In this document: positions 32,989 to 45,200 of the stretch, piece by piece
Position numbering within the stretch: the first letter of the stretch is position 1
How the letters are laid out: each line of letters starts with the position of its first letter
The notes under the pieces: model-generated
What the model was told of the DNA's origin: nothing
The model's input: the letters and a program-made list of their open reading frames with translations, nothing else
Database searches by the model: none
Translations under genes and position numbers: made by a program
Source of the DNA: Meiothermus hypogaeus
GTDB taxonomy: Bacteria; Deinococcota; Deinococci; Deinococcales; Thermaceae
Assembly (NCBI RefSeq): GCF_003574035.1
Contig: NZ_QWKY01000001.1
Location: forward strand, 62,001 to 126,000
Reading direction: 5' to 3'
Length of the DNA: 64,000 nucleotides

Positions 32989-33370
32989 GGTAAGCCTTGA
33001 GCTGTCAAATGCGCAAGGCATTTTGGGGGTTGACCGAGTACCAGGCGTTAGTGTCAAGGTCTAAATAGAGAAATACACGAGCAATCAACCTTTGAAGTCG
33101 CCTGGCATCATTCTCCTTTATTGGCCTCGCCCCAAAAGAACTGGTATAAGGTGGCTGGAGCCGACCCGCTTTTTCCATGGCCAGGGCCGCGAAAGCCGAA
33201 ACTGCTCTCTTGAGAAACCACTAAGATTCTCATACTGGCGGTAAGCGACTAAACCCCGTCTTAATGAGTGCCAAACGAGTGGACTACAACCACTATTTGT
33301 CATACCATCGGTCTAGAATGTTACTGCTGTATCAGCACTTCTTCGCGATAACCCGCTCCTGGAGGAACCC
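32989..33370. other. Gap upstream of the G8-domain gene, no gene recognised
   Basis: 382 bp between the tRNA promoter and the GTG of the G8 protein. I see no RNA gene, repeat or convincing promoter. A minus-strand frame at 33118-33303 encodes a composition unlike its neighbours and has no SD. Confidence 0.5.
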
Positions 33371-35920
33371 GTGAAACACTGGCTTTGGCTGACAATCTTG
33401 CTGAGTGCTACAGCATGTTCACCGCAAGATGAAGGAGCCAATCCCACCCGGTCGGGGCTATGGTCGGATCCCAAAATCTGGCCCGCTGGACAGGTGCCCC
33501 GTGAGGGTGAGGTGGTGAACATCCCCGCCGACCTGGCCGTGACGCTGGATGTCAACCCGCCGGCGCTCAAGGGGCTTAACGTCTACGGCATATTGCGGTT
33601 TGACAACAAGGATTTACAGCTCAGTGCCGACTGGATTATGGTGCATGGAAAGCTCGAGATCGGCACCCCAAGCCAGCCATTTCGCAACCGAGCCGTCCTG
33701 ACCTTAACCGGTAACAACCCCAACGAAAACATCATGGGCATGGGCAGCAAGGTGATTGGCGTGATGAAGGGGGGCGTGCTGGATTTGCACGGGGAGCCCC
33801 GCAATGGCTGGACCAAACTGAGCGAGAGCGTGGCTGCCGGTTCTAATGGCATAACCGTGCTGGATCCCAGTGGGTGGCGGGTAGGAGACCGCATCGTGCT
33901 GGCCTCCACCGATTTCAACCCCGAACAGGCCGAAGTCAGAACCATCACCGCCATTGCTGGCAACACCATCACCCTCGACTCAGCCCTCCGATACCCCCAT
34001 TTTGGCGAGATTACCTATGGGGTGGATCAGCGCGGGGAGGTGGGCTTGCTGAGCCGCAACATCACCATCCAGGGGGACGAGGCCTCGAGCCAGAGCGGTT
34101 TTGGAGGTCACATTATGTCCATGCAGGGGGGCACCCTGCGTGTTTCCGGTGTGGAGCTGCTGCGCATGGGCCAGCGCAACACACTGGCCCGCTATCCCAT
34201 CCACTGGCACCTGATGGGCGACGCTCCGGGGCAGTACCTAAAGCAGTCTTCCATCCACCAGAGTTTCAACCGTTGTGTCACCATTCACGGCACCAGCCGG
34301 GTGGAAGTGGTGGGCAACGTGGCTTACAACACCGTGGGGCACTGTTATTTCCTCGAGGACGCCGCCGAAAGCAAAAACTTGCTCGAGAACAACCTGGGCA
34401 TTCTGACCCGGCGGCCCAACAGCCAGCAGGGCGAACGCCCGATCATTCCCACCGACATCAACCCCGCCACCTTCTGGATCAGTCACCCCGACAACATCGT
34501 GCGCAACAATGTGGCCGCAGGTTCGCACCACACCGGCTTCTGGTATGCCCTGCCCGAAAACCCCACCGGCCCTTCAGCCACCACTACCATCTGGCCCCGC
34601 CGCACCCCACTCGGCGAGTTCTCGGGCAATGTCGCCCACTCCAACTGGGACGGGCTGATGGTAGACCGCGGCCCAAACAAGAACACCCTGGAATCTGAGC
34701 CCACCTATTACAACCCCCGCACCAACCCCGCCGACGGCCAGAACCAGTACGACGACGTCAAGAACCCGCCCGTTTTGGCCGAGTTCAAGAACTTCACCGC
34801 CTACAAGAACCGGGGCAATGCCGCCTGGCTCCGGGGAATCCACCACAAGCTGACCGGAGCTAAGCTGGCCGACAATGCCATTGGGGTGACCTTCGCCTCC
34901 TCGGAGAGTACCCTGGAAGACTCGTTAATAGTGGGCGACAGTGCCAACCGGGGCTTCGCCGAAAGTTGGGAGTTTCGTGGGGTAGATGGTCGCAGCCTGC
35001 CCAGACCCTGGGCAGCCAGCAACGGCGGCCCCATCCAGGATAACTTTCCCATCCGGGGTTTTGAGTTCTACGACGGCAAGATTGGCTTCCGCAACGTGCA
35101 GTTTGTCAACTTCCAACCCCTGCAAATCCAGAATGCCCAGGGTGGCCAGACCGCCACGCGCGAGGCCGCGGCCATGAGCTACCTGCGCTTTACCGCTTTT
35201 GCCATTGATAGCCGCAATTTTGCGCAGGGAGCAAGTTTCGATAACGCCAAGCCGGTCTACCTTCCTCCCAGACCAGAGCCCACCCCCGACGAAGTTGCCA
35301 AAGACGACAACGCCGATGGCTACCGGGGCGGGGTTTTTGTGGATGTTGATGGCTCGGTTAGTGGGAGCCCGGGTCGTGCCATCGTTTTCAACAATCCCTT
35401 CCTGCTCGACACCAACTGCACATTGCGGGCCGAGTGGAATGCGGGCATCTGCAACTACAGCTATGGGCGGCTTTACATCTACAACGAAAGCGGGGGCAAT
35501 ATCGCCCCAGTCTCGCTGACCCGCAACGATGGCAGCAACCCAGTCTTCCGCATGTGGGGAACGCCCAGAGGCGGCGATAACCTGCAATTTGGCGCAAGCG
35601 TGATCAAGGGCCGCTCCTATACCCTGGGTGTGACAGGAGCCGTACCCGACAAGCTCAAGCTGCGTTTTGATGATAGTGCGCCGGGAGACTTCATTACCCT
35701 GGCTATACCCTATGCTGGGGAACCCTTCATCTACCGCGACTACTGGATTGACAATCGCAACAAACTAGCGCGTGCAGCTTCCCGGGCCGAATTCGATGCC
35801 AGCCCTGGGGACCGCTACTGGAGCGAAGGTGGTAGCGTTTTTGTGAAGCTGGTGGTGCGCAATCAGCCAGGCCGCGACTGGGCCGTACTGGACATTTGTC
35901 GTAACGACCTCTGCAAGTAA
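33371..35920 (+). CDS. G8-domain lipoprotein with parallel beta-helix, CEMIP/TMEM2-like
   Basis: 849 aa. Lipobox LLSATAC gives a lipoprotein (Cys 17). A G8 domain spans about 28-150 (SGLWSDPKIWPAGQVPREGE, then the eight-glycine pattern, GVLDLHGEP). A right-handed beta-helix with PbH1-type repeats follows (about 200-560), with the YPIHWHLMGD segment that corresponds to the (Y/F)PxHxHxxGD core of animal CEMIP (KIAA1199) and TMEM2, proteins that degrade hyaluronan. The C-terminal 300 residues are beta-rich. Likely an envelope-anchored polysaccharide-acting or -binding protein. GTG start with GGAGG five bases upstream. Substrate is unknown. Confidence 0.82.
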   Translation: MKHWLWLTILLSATACSPQDEGANPTRSGLWSDPKIWPAGQVPREGEVVNIPADLAVTLDVNPPALKGLNVYGILRFDNKDLQLSADWIMVHGKLEIGTPSQPFRNRAVLTLTGNNPNENIMGMGSKVIGVMKGGVLDLHGEPRNGWTKLSESVAAGSNGITVLDPSGWRVGDRIVLASTDFNPEQAEVRTITAIAGNTITLDSALRYPHFGEITYGVDQRGEVGLLSRNITIQGDEASSQSGFGGHIMSMQGGTLRVSGVELLRMGQRNTLARYPIHWHLMGDAPGQYLKQSSIHQSFNRCVTIHGTSRVEVVGNVAYNTVGHCYFLEDAAESKNLLENNLGILTRRPNSQQGERPIIPTDINPATFWISHPDNIVRNNVAAGSHHTGFWYALPENPTGPSATTTIWPRRTPLGEFSGNVAHSNWDGLMVDRGPNKNTLESEPTYYNPRTNPADGQNQYDDVKNPPVLAEFKNFTAYKNRGNAAWLRGIHHKLTGAKLADNAIGVTFASSESTLEDSLIVGDSANRGFAESWEFRGVDGRSLPRPWAASNGGPIQDNFPIRGFEFYDGKIGFRNVQFVNFQPLQIQNAQGGQTATREAAAMSYLRFTAFAIDSRNFAQGASFDNAKPVYLPPRPEPTPDEVAKDDNADGYRGGVFVDVDGSVSGSPGRAIVFNNPFLLDTNCTLRAEWNAGICNYSYGRLYIYNESGGNIAPVSLTRNDGSNPVFRMWGTPRGGDNLQFGASVIKGRSYTLGVTGAVPDKLKLRFDDSAPGDFITLAIPYAGEPFIYRDYWIDNRNKLARAASRAEFDASPGDRYWSEGGSVFVKLVVRNQPGRDWAVLDICRNDLCK

Positions 35921-35957
35921 ACGAGTTACACGCATGCATGACAGAGGGTTCAAAGCT

Positions 35958-37958
<2,001 letters not shown>

Positions 37959-38046
37959 CTACCATCTTAACTCAAAGCAATTTCAAATCGGCCCCGTCGC
38001 CAGTCTCAAAACGCCAGAGGCATGCTTCTTTCTTTTGTCAAGCCCC

Positions 38047-38076
38047 TTTCAAGCCTCATGAATTCTGCTCTATAAT
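38047..38076 (+). promoter_or_regulatory. Promoter of the BMP-family gene
   Basis: TTTCAA (38047-38052), 18-bp spacer, perfect TATAAT (38071-38076). The transcript would begin near 38083, 55 nt before the ATG, and includes the palindrome at 38103-38121. Confidence 0.65.
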
Positions 38077-38102
38077 GCGCTTCGGCTAACAGCCAGTTCG
38101 GA

Positions 38103-38121
38103 ACTTGTGATGTTCACAAGT
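38103..38121. promoter_or_regulatory. Palindrome in the BMP 5' leader
   Basis: ACTTGTGA (38103-38110) and TCACAAGT (38114-38121) are exact complements with a 3-nt spacer, just before the SD GGAGG (38126-38130). It could be a repressor operator downstream of the promoter or an RNA hairpin beside the SD. Confidence 0.5.
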
Positions 38122-38138
38122 AGATGGAGGCGAATCGC

Positions 38139-39272
38139 ATGAAGAAACTCGTAGTGCTCGGTGTTGCCATGGCTACCGCATTGGGGCTGGGGCTGGCCCA
38201 GGAAGTGCGCGTTGGCATGGCTTTCGACGCAGGTGGCAAAAACGATCGCAGCTTCAACCAATCTACCTTCGAGGGCGCCCAGCGGGCTGCCCGTGAGCTA
38301 GGCGTCAAGGTCTTTGACTTTGAGCCCGGCGATCCGGGCCAGGTAGGCCAGGGCATCCGCCGTTTTGCCGAGGAAGGCTTCGACCTGATCGTGGGGGTCG
38401 GCTTCGCCAATGAGCCCTCCATCACCCGCAACGCCCAGGAATTCAAGGACATCAAGTTCGCGGTGATTGACTCAGTGCCCTGCGAAGGCAAGTGCGACAA
38501 CGCGGTTGGTCTGGTCTTCCGCGAGCACGAAGGCAGCTACCTGGTAGGCTACATTGCAGGCCGCACCACCAACACCGGTGTGGTGGGCTTTGTGGGTGGC
38601 ATGGACATCCCGCTCATCCACAAGTTTGAGCAGGGCTACCGCGCCGGGGCCATTGCGGGTATGCGCGAGCGCAACATCGCCAACCCCCGCGTGCTCATCA
38701 ACTATGTGGGCACCACCCCCGCCGCCTGGAACGACCCCGGTAAGGCCAAGGAAATCGCCACCGCTCAGTCCAAGCAGGGCGCCGACATTATCTACGCCGC
38801 TGCTGGGGCTTCGGGCCTGGGCGTGCTGGACTTTGTGAAGCAGCAACGTTGCTTGAAGCAAAACGAGCTGCCCTCCGGGGTGCGTTTCATCTCCAACAAT
38901 GGCTCGGCAGTGCCCCGCTACGCCGCCTACAATCAGTCTTGCCCCGCTGCCACCACCCGCCCCATGTTCATGATTGGGGTAGATGCCAACCAGAACTACC
39001 TGGGCGACACCGATAACAACCCCCGCACCCTTAACCATGTGCTCACCTCCATGCTCAAGCGGGTGGATGTGGCCACCTATGACGTAATCAAGTCCGTGAA
39101 GGAAAACACCTTCAAGGGTGGCGTACGCGAGTTCGGCCTGAACAACAACGGCGTAGGTTACGCCCTCGACGACTACAACCGCGCCCTGATTCCTCAAGCG
39201 GTTATCAACCGCCTGGCCGTGTTGCGCAGCCAGATCATCTCTGGTGCCATTAAGGTGCCGGACAAACGCTAA
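38139..39272 (+). CDS. BMP-family ABC transporter substrate-binding protein
   Basis: 377 aa. Signal peptide MKKLVVLGVAMATALGLGLA; no lipobox Cys, so it is periplasmic. The mature protein is a Med/BmpA family type B binding protein: RVGMAFDAGGKNDRSFNQ (start of the fold), FVGGMDIPLIHKFEQGYRAG, YAAAGASGLGVLDF and the C-terminal hinge. Family members take up nucleosides or related compounds such as riboflavin. Two extra Cys pairs (VPCEGKCD; CLKQN and SC) suggest disulfides. I chose 38139 because GGAGG lies eight bases before the ATG. A strong terminator and a repeat follow, separating it from the cognate ATPase gene. Confidence 0.92.
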   Translation: MKKLVVLGVAMATALGLGLAQEVRVGMAFDAGGKNDRSFNQSTFEGAQRAARELGVKVFDFEPGDPGQVGQGIRRFAEEGFDLIVGVGFANEPSITRNAQEFKDIKFAVIDSVPCEGKCDNAVGLVFREHEGSYLVGYIAGRTTNTGVVGFVGGMDIPLIHKFEQGYRAGAIAGMRERNIANPRVLINYVGTTPAAWNDPGKAKEIATAQSKQGADIIYAAAGASGLGVLDFVKQQRCLKQNELPSGVRFISNNGSAVPRYAAYNQSCPAATTRPMFMIGVDANQNYLGDTDNNPRTLNHVLTSMLKRVDVATYDVIKSVKENTFKGGVREFGLNNNGVGYALDDYNRALIPQAVINRLAVLRSQIISGAIKVPDKR

Positions 39273-39287
39273 TCTGGCTCTAGATAG

Positions 39288-39315
39288 CGCCCAGGGGTTC
39301 TCCCTGGGCGTTTTT
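39288..39315 (+). terminator. Rho-independent terminator after the BMP gene
   Basis: CGCCCAGGG (39288-39296) and CCCTGGGCG (39302-39310), 9-bp stem, 5-nt loop, then TTTTT (39311-39315). The binding-protein transcript probably stops here, before the ATPase gene. Confidence 0.92.
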
Positions 39316-39338
39316 CAACGCCCTGAATCTTTTGATTT

Positions 39339-39465
39339 ATACCAGATTCGGTTAGTTCGTCACCCTTTGGTGACGAACTAACCCGACCGAAGGGAGTGCT
39401 CTAGGATTCAAAAAGACAGCCTCTGGTGTTTTTGCTTTTGTAAACTGTCTTTTTGAATCCGGTAT
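39339..39465 (+). repeat. Structured intergenic repeat, copy C (127 bp, MITE-like)
   Basis: Starts ATACCAGATTC (39339) and ends GAATCCGGTAT (39465). Holds the palindrome GGTTAGTTCGTCACC / GGTGACGAACTAACC and the 16-bp arm pair GGATTCAAAAAGACAG / CTGTCTTTTTGAATCC. The 38-bp tandem units of copies A and B are absent. The first stem differs in sequence from copies A and B but pairs perfectly (covariation). Confidence 0.9.
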
Positions 39466-39503
39466 TACTGGCCTACGGCTGTGACAGCGTAAGGCTTGAC
39501 TGT

Positions 39504-41060
39504 ATGATGAGGGGCATGAACAATACCGTCTCCGACCCCAAACCGCAAAAAAAGGGTGCGGTGGCCCTCGAGCTCAAAAACATCACCAAACGCTACCCCC
39601 TGGTGCTGGCCAACGACCATATCTCGCTGGATGTGCGCTGGGGCGAGGTACTGGCGGTGGTGGGGGAAAATGGGGCGGGAAAGTCCACCCTGATGAAGAT
39701 TGTGTACGGCCTGGTCAAACCCGATCAGGGCGAAATCTGGGTTAATGGCCACAAGGTGAACATCAGCGAACCGGGCGATGCCATTGCACAGGGTATTGGG
39801 ATGGTGCACCAACACTTCATGCTGGTAGACCCTTTTACCGTGCTGGAAAACGTGATTCTAGGATCCGAACCTACCCAGGGGGCCCAGCTTAACCTGGCCC
39901 AGGCCCGAGCTGAGGTCGAAAGCTTGATGCAAGACCTCGAGTTCGACCTGCCTCTCGATACCCCGGTTGAGGAGCTGCCGGTGGGCTTGCAGCAGCGGGT
40001 AGAAATTCTCAAAGCGCTATACCGCAAGGCCAAAATCCTTATTCTGGACGAACCTACGGCCGTGCTTACACCCCAGGAAGCCGACGAGCTTTTTGACTTC
40101 TTACGCCGCTTCGTGGACCAGGGCAACGCCGTCATTTTTATCAGCCACAAGCTGGCCGAGGTCATCAAGCTATCCAACCGTGTGACCGTCATTCGGGATG
40201 GCAAGGTAGTCGGTACGGTTAGCACACCCGAAACCAATGTGGCCCAACTGGCCCGCATGATGGTGGGGCGCGAGGTGATTTTGTCGGTGGACAAAACCGA
40301 GGCCCAGCCCGGCGAGGCGGTACTGAAAGTTTCCAACCTGACTATCCCGGGCAAAGACAAAAAGCACCGCCTTAATGGGGTCTCGTTTGAGGTACGGGCA
40401 GGCGAGATCGTGGGCATTGCAGGTGTGGAGGGCAACGGCCAGACCGAGTTGGTGGAGGCCATCACGGGCTTGAGGCCTTATGAGGGCACCATCGAGTACG
40501 AAGGGCAAACCCTCCGGCCAAACGCTCGAGTCGTGCGTGAATGGGGCGTATCGCACATCCCCGAAGACCGCAACTCCAGGGGTCTGGTGCTGGACTTTAC
40601 TACCCGCGAGAACCTGATTTTGGGCGACCACTACAGGAGGCCCAACGCAGGCTTTTTAGGTTTCATTGATGCTGACATCATTGAACAGGAAGGTCGCGAA
40701 ATTGTGGAGCAGTTTGATGTACGCCCCCGAAGCACCGAGCTGGCCGCCCGCCGTTACTCGGGTGGCAATGCTCAAAAAATAATCGTGGGACGCGAATTAA
40801 GCCGCAAGCCACGGGTGCTGGTGGCCGCCCAGCCTACCCGTGGGGTGGACATTGGTGCGATTGAGTTCATCCACGAAAATATAGTCAAGGCTAGGGATGC
40901 GGGCATGGCCGTACTGCTGGTCTCTGCCGACCTAAACGAGGTACGCTCGCTGTCCGACCGTATTCTGGTCATGTTTGAGGGTCGCATCATGGGTGAACTC
41001 AAAGCCAGCGAGGCCACTGAGGAAAAGCTAGGGCTCCTGATGGCGGGCATCACGGATTAA
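39504..41060 (+). CDS. ABC transporter ATP-binding protein, double-domain (BMP/nucleoside-type)
   Basis: About 518 aa with two ABC domains in tandem, as in RbsA/YufO. First: Walker [14 protein letters not shown], signature [17 protein letters not shown], Walker [14 protein letters not shown]. Second: degenerate Walker [15 protein letters not shown], signature [15 protein letters not shown], then [17 protein letters not shown]. This architecture drives uptake of nucleosides or sugars with two permeases, which are not in the window: the next gene is convergent and unrelated. The start is uncertain: ATG at 39504 has AAGG nine bases upstream; ATGs at 39507 and 39516 are alternatives. Confidence 0.9.
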   Translation: MMRGMNNTVSDPKPQKKGAVALELKNITKRYPLVLANDHISLDVRWGEVLAVVGENGAGKSTLMKIVYGLVKPDQGEIWVNGHKVNISEPGDAIAQGIGMVHQHFMLVDPFTVLENVILGSEPTQGAQLNLAQARAEVESLMQDLEFDLPLDTPVEELPVGLQQRVEILKALYRKAKILILDEPTAVLTPQEADELFDFLRRFVDQGNAVIFISHKLAEVIKLSNRVTVIRDGKVVGTVSTPETNVAQLARMMVGREVILSVDKTEAQPGEAVLKVSNLTIPGKDKKHRLNGVSFEVRAGEIVGIAGVEGNGQTELVEAITGLRPYEGTIEYEGQTLRPNARVVREWGVSHIPEDRNSRGLVLDFTTRENLILGDHYRRPNAGFLGFIDADIIEQEGREIVEQFDVRPRSTELAARRYSGGNAQKIIVGRELSRKPRVLVAAQPTRGVDIGAIEFIHENIVKARDAGMAVLLVSADLNEVRSLSDRILVMFEGRIMGELKASEATEEKLGLLMAGITD

Positions 41061-41102
41061 GTATATCGTCGCATAGATGCCCGTACAGTTAGATTCAATA
41101 GC

Positions 41103-41397
41103 GGCCCCTTTGAAGGGCTGTATCAATGAGCTATATTCGGATCCCCTGCGGTTTCACCAACGAAAGCTTCTATCGCGCTCTTCACAGACGTTGCCGCCCG
41201 TGAAAACGAGAATGCGTCTGCGCCCAGACGCATGTTGCGCACCCCAGCGTGAGGCGGGCCCGGCCCACGGGTGCTTGGGTTTCGAGTTTCCGGGCGGCAA
41301 CTGTTCTGTCTGGGATGGAGGATTCTTGATTCTCGGGAGGCTTCTTCTATATGAAGAGCGCTCTATTGTTCCGCTCCTGCAGTGTAGGGAGGGGGCC
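41103..41397. repeat. Nested inverted-repeat region, candidate structured RNA or element
   Basis: Within the 408-bp gap between two convergent genes, complementary arms nest: GGCCCC/GGGGCC (41103-41108, 41392-41397), GCGCTCTTC/GAAGAGCGC (41175-41183, 41353-41361), TTGCCGCCCG/CGGGCGGCAA (41191-41200, 41291-41300). Inside lie two hairpins, ATGCGTCTG/CAGACGCAT (41212-41233) and GCACCC/GGGTGC (41239-41274). All are exact complements. The order is that of one long stem closing a two-hairpin junction. No tmRNA, RNase P or SRP hallmark was found; a plus-strand ORF across it (41077-41457) has no family likeness. Confidence 0.6.
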
Positions 41398-41468
41398 AAG
41401 AGACCATCACATACGGAAAAATGGGGGTATACAGATGCTTATGCGACTGTGCGTTGAGTGTCACAAGG

Positions 41469-42128
41469 CTATTTGGAACGTGGGGCAGGATTGGTATCTT
41501 TGAAAACCTCGGCGCTAGCTTCCCAGTAGGTTGCCATATCCTCGGCCAGTGAGCGGGCACGGCGTAGGGTCTCGGGATCTTCGGTACTGTGCGACAGGCC
41601 TATCAGGTTGGCGACCATATCGGAAAGCTTGGTGAGCAGCCCTTGCAGGGCTTCTTGCTGGGCCGCAGAAAGCTGTTGCAAGTTTTTGAGGGTAGCGGGG
41701 CTGGCCCCCACCAGGGGTCCCCGGCCCTTGCGCTGGTCGGCCAGCGAAGATTCCAGGATGCGGTAGCGGGCCAGGCGACGCTCAAACTCGGGTAGGATGT
41801 CCTGGTCTACCTGCTGCAAGACATCTTCTACCTGTCGCCGGAAACTGGGGGCCTCGAGCAGGCCAATCTCTCGAGCCAGTGCATTGCGACGCTCCAGGGC
41901 TTTCTTCATCAGGGGGTCGTCCTCTATGGCTGGGGCCAGACGGTGCTCGAGCTGGGTCGCGCTCATGGCCAGCCAGGCCAGCAAAGTAATGAACAGGGGC
42001 ACCGGCCAGGCCGTGCGGTAGGGCTCGAGGGCCTGTACGAAGAGCAAGGCGGCCACTACCCCAAGACCCAGCAACAGAATCCAGATCGCCGGGGGCTGGC
42101 CCCCTGCTCTCAACACTCGCCAAAGCAT
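41469..42128 (-). CDS. Membrane protein with cytoplasmic or periplasmic coiled coil
   Basis: 219 aa. Two transmembrane helices at the N-terminus (about 14-32 and 43-58), then a long helical, charged region (EDDPLMKKALERRNALAREI, RQVEDVLQQVDQDI, a coiled coil) up to residue 200. No enzyme motif. The family is not recognised; the shape resembles small membrane-anchored scaffolds. The gene is convergent with the ABC ATPase across the nested-repeat gap. Confidence 0.7.
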   Translation of the reverse strand: MLWRVLRAGGQPPAIWILLLGLGVVAALLFVQALEPYRTAWPVPLFITLLAWLAMSATQLEHRLAPAIEDDPLMKKALERRNALAREIGLLEAPSFRRQVEDVLQQVDQDILPEFERRLARYRILESSLADQRKGRGPLVGASPATLKNLQQLSAAQQEALQGLLTKLSDMVANLIGLSHSTEDPETLRRARSLAEDMATYWEASAEVFKDTNPAPRSK

Positions 42129-42174
42129 AGGTACAGCCTAGCAAATCACCTCCGGGGGTGCTGGGTCATACGCT

Positions 42175-42210
42175 AAAAAATACCAGGCCGAAGCAGGCTC
42201 GGCCTGGTAT
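42175..42210 (-). terminator. Rho-independent terminator of the giant surface-protein operon
   Basis: On the minus strand ATACCAGGCCGA / TCGGCCTGGTAT (42180-42191, 42199-42210) forms a perfect 12-bp stem, then T run (42175-42180). It lies 89 bp after the 1777-aa protein gene. Confidence 0.9.
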
Positions 42211-42298
42211 GGGGGCAGATTCCCTTGGGGACGGGTCAAGACCCTTGCGCCCGGAGGCAGATTATCTTCAAGAAAGGCTACAGCCCATACACACGGGG

Positions 42299-45200
42299 TT
42301 ATCGGGCAGGTGCCCCGAAAAGGGTCTCGTCGAAGAGCCAGTCCAGACGTAGATACAGCCCCGACAGGCTCTGGAAACCGCCCAGGCTGGTCTCGGTGCC
42401 CAGCAGGTTAGCCCCTACCGAGAAGGTCAGGCCGGTGGCTACCCGTAGGCTGGCCTCCACACCCAGCGAAAGCTGGCCGGAGCGGGTTGCGGGCTGGAAC
42501 AGGTAGCTGGCACTGGCCCCCAGCCCAAAGGTGTCGGTGAGGAAGTAGGTCAGGCCGCCGCCCACCTGGCCGGTGAAGATGCTCGTGTCGCTCAAGCGGT
42601 AGGCAGTACCCAGGCGAAGGAACCAGCGCTCGTCGGCCTGGTAGCCCCCGCGCACCTCGCCTTCGAAGAGTATGCCCTCGGCGTCGCGGTAGAAGCCGCC
42701 CTTCAGCACGTTCTGGGTCAGGAGGCTCAGGCGGTCACCCCGGTAAGCTCCGGCCAGGCTAAAGCGGCTGCCGTCGGTGCCGCTGGCCTCGCGCACGTAG
42801 GCGGCCTGGGGCGAGAGGATCAGGTCGCTGCTGGGCTTATAGATCAGGCCAAACTCGTAGACCTGCTTGATGCCCGGGGTGCTGGCCTGACCCGAGAATT
42901 CTGCACGGGCGCTGGCTTGCAGGTTTTCGCCGTTGTAGCGGAGCCCAAGGCCCGCACTGGCCCCGCCCTGGGCGTTGTCGGCAATGGTAACGTTGGTGCC
43001 CACACCCAACTGAAGCTCTTTGGTGAGGGGGAAGGTAGTATCCAGGCCCAGTCGGGTGCGTCCGGCCTCACCGTCCAGGTTGGACATCTCGTAGGTCGCC
43101 GAGATGTTGGTGGAGCCGAGCACGCGGGCTTCGGGGTCGGGGGCCTCGGGTGTGTTACCAAGCAGTGTACGCAGCAGTTCGTCGTTGGCAAAGCTACCCC
43201 GCACCCCCAGCGCCCCGGTCAGGCGCAGGCCCGTGGCGGCGTAGGTGAGGCGATTTTGCAGGCGTAAACCGAAGTTTTGGGTCAGTGCATAATCCAGGCT
43301 GAGGTCGGTAGCTCCAGGGGTATTGCCCAGGCCCACCAGTTGCCGCAGCGAAATGCCAAAGCGCCCGGCCCTGGCCTCTGCCCCAAGCGAGAGGAAGGCG
43401 GTTACGGTCTGGAAGTTGTTGATGGACTGCGGGTCCAGGCCAAAGCTGGCCCCAGCACCCAGCAATAGGGCCAGGTTCTCGCCGCCCACCCTGGCTTCGC
43501 CGCTCAATTGTTGGGTGGTGGTACCGGCGGTATAGTCCTGGTTCAGGCTATAGCGTCCGGAGAGGCCCAGCAGGCCAAAGCGGGCCGCACCACCCAGCGT
43601 GAGGTCTCGAGCGGCATTTGGCGTTCCACGAGGATCCTGGAAGCCCAGCGGTACATCCTGGTAGCGGCCTTCCAGATCGAAATTAGCGTTCTTGAGGCCA
43701 AACTTCAGGGCGCCAGCTACCTGGCCCAGGCTGTTCAAAGGCGCGGCCAGCTCGGCTTCTAGGCGGGCGCCCTCGCCCCCCAGCCGCAAGCCCAGCCCGG
43801 CCAGGCTCGAGACGCTGCTATCGAGTGAGAGCAGGGTGGCCCGGATGCCGAAGCTTTCGGTCTCGAGACCCGCTTGCACCCCGCCGCGCAGCTCGCGCAC
43901 GATGCCGCTGGGCGTAGTGACGGCATAGGCAACCTCGAGGCTTTGCGAATTACCGTTCAGGTCGGTGGGCTGGAGGGGGGCCCGCAGTTGCAGAATGCCT
44001 GCGCTATAGTCTATGTCATAGTCGGCGTTTCGCAGCAGGATGGTGCGGCTCAGGACCAGGTTGGGGTTGGTGCGATTGCGCACCACCCGCACCACCTGCT
44101 CGCTGCTCGGTACCACCGGACGCTCGCTGGGCAGCAGACCCAGGCGGTAGAAGCTGGTGCCGTCACCCGGAATCACCTCGCGGCGGTTGGCATTGGGTAC
44201 CAGCGCCGCAAAGGCATTCAGACTGAAGTCGCCTTGACGCAGCACCCCCTTGAGGCCGTTGTAGCCTACGTTATAGCCGGTCAGGAGGCCCTGGAAGTCG
44301 GTGCTGAGCTGGCCGTATTGCAGGTAGCTCTTCCCCACCTCGAAGCGCAAGAAGACGCTGTCGGCGGAGTTGACGTCGGTGCCAATCTGCGAGCTGTCGC
44401 CCAAAAGCGGGAAGCGCTGGTAGGGGTTGGCGGGGGGTAGGAGGTTCACGTCCTTGAACAGGAAGCCGTTTTCAACCGAGAAGTTGCTGCCGGTGTTGAG
44501 CGCACCGGTGAAAAGACCCTCACCCAGCGCGGTTCCACGCCCAAAGGCCCGCAGGCTGGTCTCGAGGCTGAAGCCATTGCCGTTCAGGTTGGCCTGCACT
44601 CCCAGCGCACCGGAAACGATGAGCGGGCGCGGCAGGGCGGCCTCTACCGGGAAGCGGGCCTGGCGGCGAACCTCACCCGCCATCACCTCTACTTCGACCG
44701 CATCCGGGCTGCCGCCTTGCAGACGGGTGCCCAGGTTGGAGAGGGCGAGGCGGGCCTCGCCGTTCACCACCCGCACCTGGTAGCCGGGCACGCCGGGCTC
44801 GGCATCAGGCTCTTCCGGTTCAGGCCGGACATTGACCGTCACGTAGCCCACATTGGCGGGGTTGTCCTGGGCATCCCGCAGCAGAATGATGAGTTCGGGC
44901 TGGTCGGCGCGATCGGTGGTAAGGGGGCGGCTGGGGTAGATCTGAACCGTGGCCGGTGCGCCACCCCCCTGCACCAGGCTGAAGTCGGCCAGGTCACTCC
45001 GCTGAATGGGCTGAGCTTGGGTGAGCGCCTGCAGCAGACCCGGCTCACCCACCACCACCCGGACATCGCCCAGACTGCCGAGGAAGGGCTGGCCCTGGGG
45101 GGTACGGGGTTTACCTGCCGAGCGGGTTTCTGGGGTTTGCAGAATCACGCCCAGGCGATCCTGGGGGAACTCGAGCGCCCCCGTATGGCTCACCCGGTAG

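Noticed and set aside
33118-33303. 61-aa minus-strand frame in the gap before the G8 gene
   Set aside because: No SD, no family likeness, and composition unlike coding sequence in the window.
41077-41457. 126-aa plus-strand frame across the nested repeats
   Set aside because: No SD, many Cys and Arg residues without pattern, and the DNA is dominated by inverted repeats instead.
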